Source: an uncultured bacterium (lineage in GTDB: Bacteria > Desulfobacterota > Binatia > HRBIN30 > CADEER01). Taken from it: 40,571 bases of DNA. The stretch lies in the NCBI GenBank assembly GCA_902826395.1, contig CADEER010000027.1, positions 1 to 40,571 of the forward strand, given 5' to 3'. Of the stretch, positions 25,570 through 33,078 are shown piece by piece. Positions within the stretch are counted from its first letter, which is position 1; the number at the start of each line of letters is the position of its first letter. The notes under the pieces were generated by a model. The model was not told where the DNA came from and did no database searches. It saw only the letters and a program-made list of their open reading frames with translations. The position numbers were made by a program, and so were the translations under genes.

Positions 25570-26438
25570 GCTTCACCCGCGAGATCGGCGCGGGCGCGCA
25601 TCTCGCGCGCCGTCATGGTCGATCCGTCGGGGCTCCAGCCGGGAGGCTGCAGAGCGAATCCGAGCGCGTCGCGCCACGAGGCGCTGCCGCGCACGTCGCG
25701 CAGCAGCGCACGCCACTCGTGAAACGCCACCTGCACGGGATTGTAGGTCTCGATGTTCTTGGTCAGGCCGTAATCGACCGGCGCGCGCTCGGGCTCGAAG
25801 GTTCCGAAGAGCTGGTCCCAGATGATCAGGATACCCGCGTAGTTGCGGTCCAGGTACTCGATGTTGCGGCCGTGGTGAACGCGATGATGCGAGGGCGTGT
25901 TCAAGAACGACTCCAGCGGGCCGGTCCGCCCGATCGCTTCGGTGTGAATCCAGAACTGGTAGAGCGTGTTCAGCGCGCTCGCCGCCAGGATGTGGAGGGG
26001 ATCGAAGCCGATCAACGCCAGCGGCCAGTAGAACAGGAGCATGGTAAACGGCGTCGTCCACGACTGGCGCAGCGCCGTCGACAGATTGTAGCGCCGACTC
26101 GAGTGATGATTGACGTGAGCCGCCCAGAGGAATCGCACTTCGTGCGACAACCGATGGAACCAGTAGTAGCAGAAGTCGACTCCGATCATCAGAAGCAGCC
26201 ACTCCCACCAACGGCCGCCGATGTCGAAGAGCGCGAAGCTGCCTACAGCGGCCAGCAGCGCGAAGTGCACCGACTTCATGAACAGATCGATCAGCACGTT
26301 GCCGACGCCCATGGTCAGGCTGGTCGCCGTGTCCTTCGCTTCGTAGCCGCGCAGGCGCCGGCGCGATGCCACCATCGCCTCAGCGACGATGAGCACGAAG
26401 AAGGCAGGAATCGCGTATACCGTCAGGTCGAGACTCAT
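25560..26438 (-). CDS. Sterol desaturase/fatty acid hydroxylase superfamily membrane protein
   Basis: 292 residues with four or so hydrophobic helices and the eight-histidine diiron signature: HRLSH at 95-99, HVNHH at 108-112 and HHRVHHG at 184-190. These bind a non-heme diiron centre for hydroxylation or desaturation of a lipid; the family also includes ether-lipid and sterol-modifying enzymes. ATG 26438 is chosen, 17 residues inside a longer frame, because it gives a natural membrane N-terminus and sits 13 bp from the TetR stop. It is in operon order TetR, this gene, PhoX-like, which suggests joint control in response to a lipid or hydrocarbon. The exact substrate is unknown. Confidence 0.92.
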   Translation of the reverse strand: MSLDLTVYAIPAFFVLIVAEAMVASRRRLRGYEAKDTATSLTMGVGNVLIDLFMKSVHFALLAAVGSFALFDIGGRWWEWLLLMIGVDFCYYWFHRLSHEVRFLWAAHVNHHSSRRYNLSTALRQSWTTPFTMLLFYWPLALIGFDPLHILAASALNTLYQFWIHTEAIGRTGPLESFLNTPSHHRVHHGRNIEYLDRNYAGILIIWDQLFGTFEPERAPVDYGLTKNIETYNPVQVAFHEWRALLRDVRGSASWRDALGFALQPPGWSPDGSTMTAREMRARADLAGEACG

Positions 26439-26451
26439 CGCGGCTCCACCA

Positions 26452-27087
26452 TCACGACCGCCGCCGCGCCGCGCGCGCCTCGACGACATCCCTCGCCAGG
26501 CGCTTCAGCTCTGCCAGCCGGGACTCGCGATCCGCCAGCGCACCGGTGGCAAAGCGCGTCACGGCCATCCCCTGCATCGCGTCGAGGATGGTTCGCAAGG
26601 CGCGGTCGAGATCGCCGGCACCGGGAAAATACTCACGCGCCAGACGGTAGACGTGCGCCTGATGGGCGTCGGCGATCGGCGCCAGACGCCGCCGCAGCTC
26701 CGCGTCGGTGCGCGCCGCCGTGTAGAGCTCGAGCACCGCGGCAAAGTCGGGCTTGGCGAAGATCGCCCACAACAGGTCGACGGCCTCGTCGGGGTCGGCA
26801 ACGTCGGCAGGCGACAGCGCCGATCGATACTCGTCGCGCATGCGGTCGAACAGGTGCTCGATCGCCGCCGCCACCAGATCGGCGCGGGTCGGAAAGTGGT
26901 GCAACTGCGCGCCGCGCGAAACTTCGGCTCGCTCGGCGACGGCCGTCGTCGTGGTGCCGGCATACCCCAACTCCACGAGACACTCGACCGCCGCGTCCAA
27001 CAACCGACCGCGCGTGTGCGCCCGCCGCTCTGCCTGGGTTCGCCGAGGCCGCTCCCGGCCCGGCTCGGTTTCAGTAACCGTCTGCAT
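26452..27087 (-). CDS. TetR/AcrR-family transcriptional regulator
   Basis: 211 residues. The N-terminal DNA-binding domain (20-66) has the family pattern TRGRLLDAAVECLVELGY, TTTTAVAERAEVSRGAQLHHFPT. The C-terminal ligand domain is all-helical and rich in Ala, with no recognisable ligand signature. It is first in an operon with the desaturase-like and PhoX-like genes. A 20-bp near-palindrome lies 29 bp upstream of ATG 27087, so autoregulation is likely. The inducer is presumably a lipid or aromatic/hydrocarbon effector. Confidence 0.95.
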   Translation of the reverse strand: MQTVTETEPGRERPRRTQAERRAHTRGRLLDAAVECLVELGYAGTTTTAVAERAEVSRGAQLHHFPTRADLVAAAIEHLFDRMRDEYRSALSPADVADPDEAVDLLWAIFAKPDFAAVLELYTAARTDAELRRRLAPIADAHQAHVYRLAREYFPGAGDLDRALRTILDAMQGMAVTRFATGALADRESRLAELKRLARDVVEARAARRRS

Positions 27088-27115
27088 GACGGCGTCCCAT
27101 AGCCGCCAACAAACA

Positions 27116-27135
27116 AACAGTCAAGCCTGATTGTT
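27116..27135. promoter_or_regulatory. Candidate TetR-family operator upstream of the TetR operon
   Basis: AACAGTCAAGCCTGATTGTT has two 8-bp half-sites (AACAGTCA and TGATTGTT) that pair at 7 of 8 positions around a 4-bp AGCC centre. It sits 29 bp upstream of the minus-strand TetR start. The rest of 27088-27224 shows no gene. Binding by this TetR is inferred from position and symmetry. Confidence 0.55.
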
Positions 27136-27224
27136 ATTTACCGGCCTTGGCGAGGACCGCCTGGACCCGCGGATACGTTCGCCGCGGTCGCAGGCGGTCC
27201 GAGCGGATCAGAGCTGGAGCGGGC

Positions 27225-28127
27225 TCACTTGAGCGAGTTCATGATCAGGCGGAGCTCGTCTCCGATGTTGGCCGGGATCGAGTAGCCTTCCGGGTTGCGG
27301 ATGGTTTCGATCTTCGCCGCCACGTCGTCGGCGCTGACAGCGGCGCCCTTGCCGGCGACCCAACCCGGGGTGACGCCGACGAAGATGCGAGCGAACCGAC
27401 CACCGCCCACCGAATAGATCTCGTGATTCACCTCACACGCCTCCGACGAGAGGTAAACGACGAGCGGGGTGACCGTCTCCGGCGCGAGAAACTCGGCCAT
27501 CGGACCGAGAAGATCTTCCGTCAACCGAGTCTTGGCGGTCGGCGCGATGGCGTTGCACTTGATGTTGTACTTGGCGCCTTCCACCGCGAGCACGTGCATC
27601 ATACCGACCAGGCCCATCTTGGCGGCGCCGTAGTTGGTCTGACCGAAGTTGCCGAAGATACCGGCGCCCGACGAAGTGAAGATGATTCGGCCGTAACCCT
27701 TCTCCTTCATCACCTGAAAGGCGGGCTGCGTGACATAGAAGGCACCGCGCAGATGCACGTCGAGCACCAGGTTGATCTCTTCGACGGTCATCTTCACGAA
27801 GGTCTTGTCGCGCAGGATGCCGGCGTTGTTGATGACGATGTCGACCGTACCGAAAGCGTCGAGCGCCGACTGGATGATACCCTTGCCGCCCTCGGGGGTT
27901 GCCACCGAGTCGTAGTTCGCCACCGCCTGGCCGCCGGCGCTCTTGATCTCGTTGACCACCTGATCGGCCATCGAGTGGCCGGCGCCGGTGCCGTCCGCCT
28001 TGCCGCCGAGGTCGTTCACGACCACCTTGGCGCCCCGCTTTGCCAGCTCCAGTGCGTAGGTTCGCCCCAGACCGCCGCCGGCTCCCGTGATGACCGCGAC
28101 GCGGTCGTCGAAACGGATTTCACTCAT
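27225..28127 (-). CDS. Short-chain dehydrogenase (MFE-type 3-hydroxyacyl-CoA dehydrogenase-like)
   Basis: 300 residues, longer than a minimal SDR. NAD-binding TGAGGGLG is at 14-21, followed by VVNDLGG, typical of the dehydrogenase part of multifunctional enzyme type 2. Then come the NNAGILRD motif, the catalytic SSGAGIFGNFGQTNYGAAK (Ser, Tyr, Lys), and the C-terminal region NPEGYSIPANIGDELRLIM. The overall pattern points to (3R)-hydroxyacyl-CoA or steroid oxidation. The frame is open 216 bp further upstream, but ATG 28127 carries GGGAGGA at correct spacing and starts the conserved MSEIRFDDRVAVITG. Next on the same strand (downstream) comes the TetR operon after a gap. Confidence 0.93.
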   Translation of the reverse strand: MSEIRFDDRVAVITGAGGGLGRTYALELAKRGAKVVVNDLGGKADGTGAGHSMADQVVNEIKSAGGQAVANYDSVATPEGGKGIIQSALDAFGTVDIVINNAGILRDKTFVKMTVEEINLVLDVHLRGAFYVTQPAFQVMKEKGYGRIIFTSSGAGIFGNFGQTNYGAAKMGLVGMMHVLAVEGAKYNIKCNAIAPTAKTRLTEDLLGPMAEFLAPETVTPLVVYLSSEACEVNHEIYSVGGGRFARIFVGVTPGWVAGKGAAVSADDVAAKIETIRNPEGYSIPANIGDELRLIMNSLK

Positions 28128-28372
28128 TGATCGATCCTCCCTTGGTGAATTGGCCCCGCGACGCGCTGCGCGCGTTCCACCGGGCTCGGCGACACGTGTC
28201 GAGCTCGCGCCGCTTCCCTTGTTGCCATCACACCGCCCGGGTTCTGAAAGGGCGGCCCTCGGTTGTAACGGAAGCGTTTTACAAAGCAGGCACGGCGCCC
28301 GCGAGCAAGATGCCCGCCCGCCGACTATCCGACCGGGCGGCAACTCCAGCCGGCGCCGCGCGGTCCCGTCAC

Positions 28373-28981
28373 TCAGGCGCTGCGACGCGACGTGGCCCCG
28401 TGCCGCCGCAGCTCGCGCTCGACTACCCGATCCGCACGCGCCAGCAGCGCCCGATCGTTGCCGTATCGCTCGATCATCAGGCTCAGGTCGCTCAGGTCGT
28501 GGATCAAGCTCATCGCGGCCCGCTCGCGCTCCCGCCTTCCACGCAACACCTGGAGCAGGTCGAGCACCAACTCCTCGACCTCCGAGCTCTCGATGTCGAG
28601 CGCGATCTCGAAGGCACGCGTCAACTTCAGGCCGCGTTCGGCTTCGCGCTCGGCGCGGTCGAGCAACTCCTCGAGCCTAGCGACGTGACCGGCCGCCGCA
28701 TCCGGCACGGCCGGCATCGGGCGCTGCGCGTCGCATTCCAGGAGGCCCGACACCAAAGCCAGCGCTCCGACATGACGCGACTCGTGCTCGGCCATGTCGA
28801 GCCAGAAGGCGCGCACCGGGTCGGGCTGGGGGAAGAGAATCTCGAACCGGCAATACAGCTCCATCGTGCGCCGCTCGAGCGCGGTTGCAGCCCGAACCAA
28901 TTCCCCGATTCCAATCGGCGTCACTTCCTTGCGCGCTATCCGTCCGCCCATGTCAGCCGCCGTCGATACCAGTTTGTCCAT
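28373..28981 (-). CDS. Ferritin-like/rubrerythrin-type diiron protein
   Basis: 202 residues, mostly helical. Candidate iron ligands lie in two helix pairs: ALERRTMELY (Glu36 or Glu41), AEHESRHV (ExxH, Glu67 and His70), and later IALDIESSEVEEL (Glu131/134). This is the pattern of a four-helix ferritin-like bundle. It lacks the rubredoxin domain of classical rubrerythrins. Of three possible starts (GTG 29002, ATG 28981, ATG 28951) I prefer 28981. It lies upstream of the SDR gene with a 245-bp spacer that holds no recognisable gene. Role: probable iron storage or oxidative-stress function, not assigned. Confidence 0.6.
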   Translation of the reverse strand: MDKLVSTAADMGGRIARKEVTPIGIGELVRAATALERRTMELYCRFEILFPQPDPVRAFWLDMAEHESRHVGALALVSGLLECDAQRPMPAVPDAAAGHVARLEELLDRAEREAERGLKLTRAFEIALDIESSEVEELVLDLLQVLRGRRERERAAMSLIHDLSDLSLMIERYGNDRALLARADRVVERELRRHGATSRRSA

Positions 28982-29299
28982 CTGTGTTCCAGCAACATCC
29001 ACGTCCCGACCAGCGTCGCGAACGACGTTATAGACGACTCGACGGGGCGTAGCCGTCGGTGCCCCGCCCTCTCACCTGCCTTGCAAGATTGCAAGAAAGG
29101 CCCTGCGCATGGATTGGCGCAATGCGACATTTCGCTCTTCGCGCCGTCAATTCCCCAGCAACCAAAGGCCATCACTTAGATTGCCTTGTGACTGAGGAAG
29201 TCGGCACGCCGCATGCATAGGTTCCTATGCGCCAGCACCCAAGCCGGCAAAGCGAAGGCGAGACAAAACCTGCCACAAGCGACCTGAAGGGACACGACC
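28982..29299. other. Intergenic region with short palindromes
   Basis: No open frame of quality is present. It holds CTTGCAAGATTGCAAG (29080-29095; it can be read as the inverted repeat CTTGCAA/TTGCAAG or as two direct TTGCAAGA copies) and the perfect palindrome described separately at 29215-29230. The two flanking genes diverge, so both promoters must lie here. Confidence 0.4.
29215..29230. promoter_or_regulatory. Perfect palindrome upstream of the XRE regulator
   Basis: GCATAGGTTCCTATGC is a perfect 7-bp inverted repeat with a 2-bp TT centre, ending 69 bp upstream of the XRE-family gene ATG at 29300. Symmetry and position fit the autoregulatory operator of a small HTH protein. No other feature explains it. 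Confidence 0.5.
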
Positions 29300-29596
29300 A
29301 TGATGAAAGCAGATGAATCGTCAACCAGCGCAGTCTGGGCCGCCGCGAGCGCCGCGGCGGGGGCACCCCGCCGCAACACACTCGGCGTGCTGGAGCTGCG
29401 CAAGCGTTTGGGAATGACGCAAGAGCAGCTCGCGCGCGAGCTGGGAGTGACGGTGGGAACCGTCAATCGCTGGGAGAATGGCCGATTCCGTCCGAGCCCG
29501 CTCGCACTGCGCGGCCTCGAGCGCCTCGCTGAGCGCGCCATGCAAGTCGAGCGTCTCGACGCCTACGCTCCCGCAGCCTTCTCGAACGGTCGCTGA
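29300..29596 (+). CDS. Small XRE-family helix-turn-helix protein
   Basis: 98 residues (or 97 from the adjacent ATG at 29303). The single HTH domain covers 33-75: LRKRLGMTQEQLARELG (first helices), VTVGTVNRWENG (recognition helix and turn), then FRPSPLALRGLERL. It is compact, with an Ala-rich N-terminal arm and no second domain. GAAGGGA lies upstream of the ATG. It stands alone with a palindrome before it and a hairpin after it, as expected for a self-regulated transcription factor. No toxin or phage gene is adjacent. Confidence 0.9.
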   Translation: MMKADESSTSAVWAAASAAAGAPRRNTLGVLELRKRLGMTQEQLARELGVTVGTVNRWENGRFRPSPLALRGLERLAERAMQVERLDAYAPAAFSNGR

Positions 29597-29605
29597 ATCG
29601 CCGGA

Positions 29606-29635
29606 CCGGCGCGTCGCCCCTCCACGACGCGCCGG
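29606..29635. terminator. Hairpin after the XRE gene
   Basis: An inverted repeat with perfect 11-bp arms, CCGGCGCGTCG and CGACGCGCCGG, around an 8-bp loop, begins 9 bp after the XRE stop. There is no T-run after it, so it is a GC-rich hairpin terminator or mRNA end structure. The following 29636-29950 has no convincing gene; it includes a GTCCGC/GCGGAC hairpin and the YceI promoter region. Confidence 0.6.
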
Positions 29636-29950
29636 TACCCGGTACGCCGCACGCGCGGTCCGTGCCTCGCGACTCGCGCCAACCCGGTGGACCTAGAACC
29701 GTGAGCGCAGATGCGCTCGGTTCGCCTCGCGTGTCCGCGGCCTTGCGGACCCGACCCGTTTCCAGCCTAATTGGCGAGTGACGCGGACCCGGGAACTTCT
29801 CGCCGATCCGCTGCGGTTCGACGATCAAACCGTGCTTCCGACGACACATGGAGCGAACCGACCCGCCCGGCCTCGCCGCGCGCAGCGGCCGCGCCAGCGC
29901 GATATCGCGGTGTCTCCGCAGCGCCCGGCTCTTTAACTCTTTATCGACTC

Positions 29951-29956
29951 AGGAGG
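29951..29956 (+). promoter_or_regulatory. Ribosome-binding site that decides the YceI start
   Basis: AGGAGG lies one base before ATG 29958 and 7 bases before ATG 29964. Only the second ATG has a workable spacing, so translation should begin at 29964 and the protein starts MHRRLIG. Confidence 0.75.
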
Positions 29957-29963
29957 GATGTAC

Positions 29964-30554
29964 ATGCACCGAAGGCTCATCGGATTGGCCGCCCTTGCCC
30001 TGTTCGCGGTGCCGTTTGTCGCGAGCGCGGCCGAGTACAAGGTCGACGCGGCGCACACCAACGTCACGTTCAAGGTCCGCCACCTGTTCACCAACGTCTC
30101 CGGCCGCTTCGACGACTTCGAGGGCACCGTCGTCTTCGATCCGGACAACTTTGCCACCGCCACCGCCCAGGGCACGATCAAGGCGGCCAGTATCAACACC
30201 AACAACGAGAAGCGCGATGCCCATCTGAAGAACGCCGACTTCTTCGACGTCGAGAAGTATCCGACCATCACCTTCAAGAGCACTGAGATCACCGACGTCG
30301 ACAAGACGAAGATGACCGGCAAACTGCACGGCAACCTGACCATGCACGGCGTCGAGAAACCGGTCGTGCTCGATGTCGCCTACCTCGGCACCGCCAAAGA
30401 CCCCTGGGGCAACACGCGCGGCGGGTTCAGCGCCAAGACGACGATCAACCGCAAGGATTTCGGTATCAATTGGAACCAATCTCTCGACAGCGGCGGTCTT
30501 CTGATCGGGGAAGAGGTCGAGATCGAGATCAACGTCGAAGGCGTCGTGCAGTAA
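29964..30554 (+). CDS. YceI-family periplasmic lipid-binding protein
   Basis: 196 residues. The signal peptide is MHRRLIGLAALALFAVPFVASA, with cleavage likely at SAA/EYK. The mature part is the YceI lipocalin-like barrel: YKVDAAHTNVTFKVRHL, VSGRFDDFEGTV, DVEKYPTITFKST, GNLTMHGVEKPV, and a terminal GLLIGEEVEIEINVE. Family members bind polyisoprenoid lipids. It carries four N-X-S/T sequons (NVT, NVS, NLT, NQS). It lies 92 bp upstream of the bufferin precursor on the same strand and could share its promoter. Confidence 0.93.
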   Translation: MHRRLIGLAALALFAVPFVASAAEYKVDAAHTNVTFKVRHLFTNVSGRFDDFEGTVVFDPDNFATATAQGTIKAASINTNNEKRDAHLKNADFFDVEKYPTITFKSTEITDVDKTKMTGKLHGNLTMHGVEKPVVLDVAYLGTAKDPWGNTRGGFSAKTTINRKDFGINWNQSLDSGGLLIGEEVEIEINVEGVVQ

Positions 30555-30646
30555 CGCCCGGCGCGGCGAGCTCCGATCGACGGACTCGCCGCCGACAAAC
30601 AAGCCGCGTCGGTGTACGCGGCACAACGAGCGAAGGAGGGAGTCAC

Positions 30647-30922
30647 ATGAACACCAAGCGCATCCTGATGGCCTCGGCGGTCGCAGGCCTGCTTTCCACC
30701 GGCGCGGCGGTCGCCGCCGAGCACGGCGGCGGCGCCGGCGACAAGGTCCCCTGCTACGGCGTCAACAAGTGCAAGGGCACCGGTGCCTGCGGCGGCAAAC
30801 ACGACGACGGGACGGCGTATTCGTGCGCCGGCAACAACGGCTGCAAGGGCAAGGGATTCCTGATGATCGACAAGGACACCTGCCTGAAGATCGAAGGCGG
30901 CCGCCTGACGGCGGCCAAGTAG
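30647..30922 (+). CDS. bufA: Bufferin-type Cys-rich RiPP precursor (BufA2-like)
   Basis: 91 residues. A signal peptide (MNTKRILMASAVAGLLSTGAAVAA) replaces the usual cytoplasmic leader. The core has six cysteines (PCYGVNKCKGTGACGGK, YSCAGNNGCKGKG, DTCLKIEGG), closely following the known bufferin pattern. Family knowledge: bufferins are exported copper-binding peptides in which MNIO enzymes turn cysteines into thiooxazole heterocycles. AAGGAGG precedes ATG 30647 at 7 bases. It is followed after 17 bp by the MNIO gene, as in characterised operons. Which cysteines are modified cannot be seen here. Confidence 0.88.
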   Translation: MNTKRILMASAVAGLLSTGAAVAAEHGGGAGDKVPCYGVNKCKGTGACGGKHDDGTAYSCAGNNGCKGKGFLMIDKDTCLKIEGGRLTAAK

Positions 30923-30939
30923 AGCGCGACACGATCGAA

Positions 30940-31842
30940 ATGGACTCGCGCGCGCGCAGACCGGAATCGCCGTGGCCGGCTCTCGGCTACGGCGCCGGCC
31001 TGCGCGCGCAGCACTACACCGAAATCTTCTCTCAGCCGTCGCGCATCGATTGGTTCGAGGCGATCACCGAGAATCACTTCGACAGCGGCGGCCGCCCCCT
31101 GCACGTGTTGGAGCGCCTGCGCCGCGATCACGCCGTCGCTCTGCACGGAGTGGCGCTGTCGATCGGCTCCGCCGATCCACTCGACGAATCGTATCTCGCG
31201 AAGTTGCAGGCTCTCGCCGAGCGCATCGAGCCGGCGCTGATCACCGATCACCTGTGCTGGTGCGGCGTCGACGGCACCGTGCTGCACGATCTCCTGCCGC
31301 TGCCCTACACCGAAGAGGCGCTCGCACACGTCGTCGACAAGGTGCGCCGGGTTCAGGATCGGCTGCGGCGCCAGATCCTGCTCGAGAACCCGTCCACCTA
31401 CATCGCCTTCGCTCACTCGACGATGCCGGAGTGGACGTTCATGGCCGAGCTCGCCGCCGCCGCCGACTGCGGCATCCTGCTCGACGTCAACAATATCTAC
31501 GTCTCGGCCCGCAACCTGGATTTCGACCCGTACGCGTACGTTGACGGAATTCCCGTCGACCGCGTCGCCCAGATTCACCTCGCCGGCTTCACCGACATGG
31601 GTACTTATCTGTTCGACACCCACAGCGCGCCGGTCAGCGACGACGTATGGAGCTTGTACGCATACGCATGCGAACGATTCGGCGAGGTATCCACCCTGGT
31701 CGAGTGGGATGCCGACATCCCGCCACTGGAACGGCTGGTTGCCGAGGTCGACCGCGCTCGCGCCATCGGCGCGCCGCGTGGCGGCGATGATGAGAAAGCA
31801 GATGCCGGAGCTGTGCGCCCTGCAGCGACAATTGGCGGCTGA
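30940..31842 (+). CDS. bufB: MNIO-family (DUF692) RiPP-modifying iron oxidase, BufB-like
   Basis: 300 residues of the DUF692 TIM-barrel family (multinuclear non-heme iron oxidase). Metal-ligand regions are recognisable: RAQHYTE (H25), ITENHF near 42-47, LHGVALSIG (H69), TDHLCWCG (H104), ILLENPSTY (E149), LDVNNIYVS (D182/N184), QIHLAGF (H213), DTHSAPV (H228) and EWDADIP (E255). The expected role is oxidation of precursor cysteines together with the DUF2063 partner. No clear ribosome-binding site precedes ATG 30940, so it may be translated by coupling to bufA. Its 3' end overlaps bufC by 56 bp. Confidence 0.93.
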   Translation: MDSRARRPESPWPALGYGAGLRAQHYTEIFSQPSRIDWFEAITENHFDSGGRPLHVLERLRRDHAVALHGVALSIGSADPLDESYLAKLQALAERIEPALITDHLCWCGVDGTVLHDLLPLPYTEEALAHVVDKVRRVQDRLRRQILLENPSTYIAFAHSTMPEWTFMAELAAAADCGILLDVNNIYVSARNLDFDPYAYVDGIPVDRVAQIHLAGFTDMGTYLFDTHSAPVSDDVWSLYAYACERFGEVSTLVEWDADIPPLERLVAEVDRARAIGAPRGGDDEKADAGAVRPAATIGG

Positions 31843-32584
31843 GATCCTCGCCGCCGTCGCGCCGGCTGCCTCCGGCTTGCGCGAGCACCTTCGCCTGCCG
31901 GAAGGCGTCGACGTCGAAACCCGGCTCGCCGTCTACCGCAACGGCTATCCGGCTCGCCTGCTCGATGCGATGCGCGACGTCTTCCCGGCGATCGCCAACA
32001 TCTGCGGTGCGCCTTCGTTCGCCGATCTCGCCGGTCGCTACCTACAGTCGCGCGACTTGTCGCGCACGGCACTCAACGAAATCGGCAACGAGTTTCCCGA
32101 CTACGTCGCCGGCGATCCATTGCGCGACGAGCTCCCGTTCCTGCCCGATCTCGCGAACCTCGAGTGGAAGGTTCTGCGATCCTTCCACGCCTGCGATCGG
32201 CCGCCGGTCGACGCGGCGCGCTTCGCCGCTTGGGACCTCGACGACTGGGATCGCGCCGTGTTGTCGTTTCAGCCCTCGGTCGCCGTCGTGCGATCGAGCT
32301 GGCCGCTGTGCGATCTATGGACGTCGCGCGACACCCCGCGCGATGAGATCGACATCGACCTCATCGGCCGCCCGCAGATCGTGCTCGTGCATCGCCACGG
32401 CGACGACGTCGATTGCACCGTACTGGAGCCGCCGGCCGCGCTGCTGCTCGGGACGCTGCTCGACGGCGCCACTCTCGGCCAGGCGATGGAAGCGCTGGCC
32501 ACGTGCGCCGACGGTGTCGATCCAGCAGCGATCTTCGCAGGCTGGCTGGGCGACGGCTTGATCGCAAGCGTCGATGTGCGCTGA
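31787..32584 (+). CDS. bufC: DUF2063 putative DNA-binding/partner protein of the MNIO, BufC-like
   Basis: 265 residues. The N-terminal domain (1-100) has the DUF2063 pattern (LCALQRQLAAEIL, TRLAVYRNGYPARLLDAMRDVFPAI, GRYLQSRDLSRTALNEIGNEFPDYV). The C-terminal part continues as LEWKVLRSFHACD and ends in a region typical of BufC. In the studied systems this protein helps the MNIO act on the precursor and is needed for its activity. ATG 31787 (or 31790) overlaps the bufB 3' end. It ends 12 bp from the convergent thioesterase stop. No DoxX-like gene, sometimes found with bufferins, is present. Confidence 0.9.
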   Translation: MMRKQMPELCALQRQLAAEILAAVAPAASGLREHLRLPEGVDVETRLAVYRNGYPARLLDAMRDVFPAIANICGAPSFADLAGRYLQSRDLSRTALNEIGNEFPDYVAGDPLRDELPFLPDLANLEWKVLRSFHACDRPPVDAARFAAWDLDDWDRAVLSFQPSVAVVRSSWPLCDLWTSRDTPRDEIDIDLIGRPQIVLVHRHGDDVDCTVLEPPAALLLGTLLDGATLGQAMEALATCADGVDPAAIFAGWLGDGLIASVDVR

Positions 32585-32596
32585 GTCGCTGCAGCC

Positions 32597-33037
32597 TCAG
32601 CGCGCGCCAACGGCCTGCCCATCGAGCTGAGCCTCCGGCTCCAGGCAGAGCAGGCGCACTCTGCCAGTCGACACGGTGCGGCCCTGCTCGTCGCGCGACG
32701 TCGCTTCCCACACCTGCGAGCGCCGACCGCGCGTGATCGGCACCGCCGTCACCGTCACGCGGCCGGAGCGAACGGCACGGATGAAGCTGGTGTGGTTCTC
32801 GACGCCGACCACCGATCGCCCCTCGGCGAGAGCAAACATACCGGCGCCGATCGAACACGCCGACTCGACCACCGTGCAGTGCATGCCCCCGTGCACGATG
32901 CCGTACGGCTGGCGGTGGCGCTCGTCGATGTCGTATTCGAGGACGACTTCATCGGCACTGGCGCGCACGGTGCGCACGCCGAGGTGCTCGTCGAGCGGAG
33001 CGATCTTCAGCTTCTTGTTCGTCTTGTCGTCGGCCAT
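32597..33037 (-). CDS. PaaI-type hotdog-fold thioesterase
   Basis: 146 residues, the usual size for a hotdog thioesterase. The conserved motif YGIVHGGMHCTVVESACSIGAG contains the HGG loop and the Glu that acts as base. RVTVTAVPITRGRRSQVWEATSRDEQGRTVSTGRVRLLCL forms the second half. It probably hydrolyses (phenylacetyl- or other aryl/acyl-)CoA esters. The frame is open far upstream, but that extension is Arg-rich and overlaps the neighbouring gene, so ATG 33037 is used. It follows the DUF7065-type gene on the same strand with a 41-bp gap and is convergent with bufC. Confidence 0.92.
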   Translation of the reverse strand: MADDKTNKKLKIAPLDEHLGVRTVRASADEVVLEYDIDERHRQPYGIVHGGMHCTVVESACSIGAGMFALAEGRSVVGVENHTSFIRAVRSGRVTVTAVPITRGRRSQVWEATSRDEQGRTVSTGRVRLLCLEPEAQLDGQAVGAR

Positions 33038-33078
33038 CGCGGCAACGTAACGGCAACGCTCCGCAAAGGCGATAGCGG

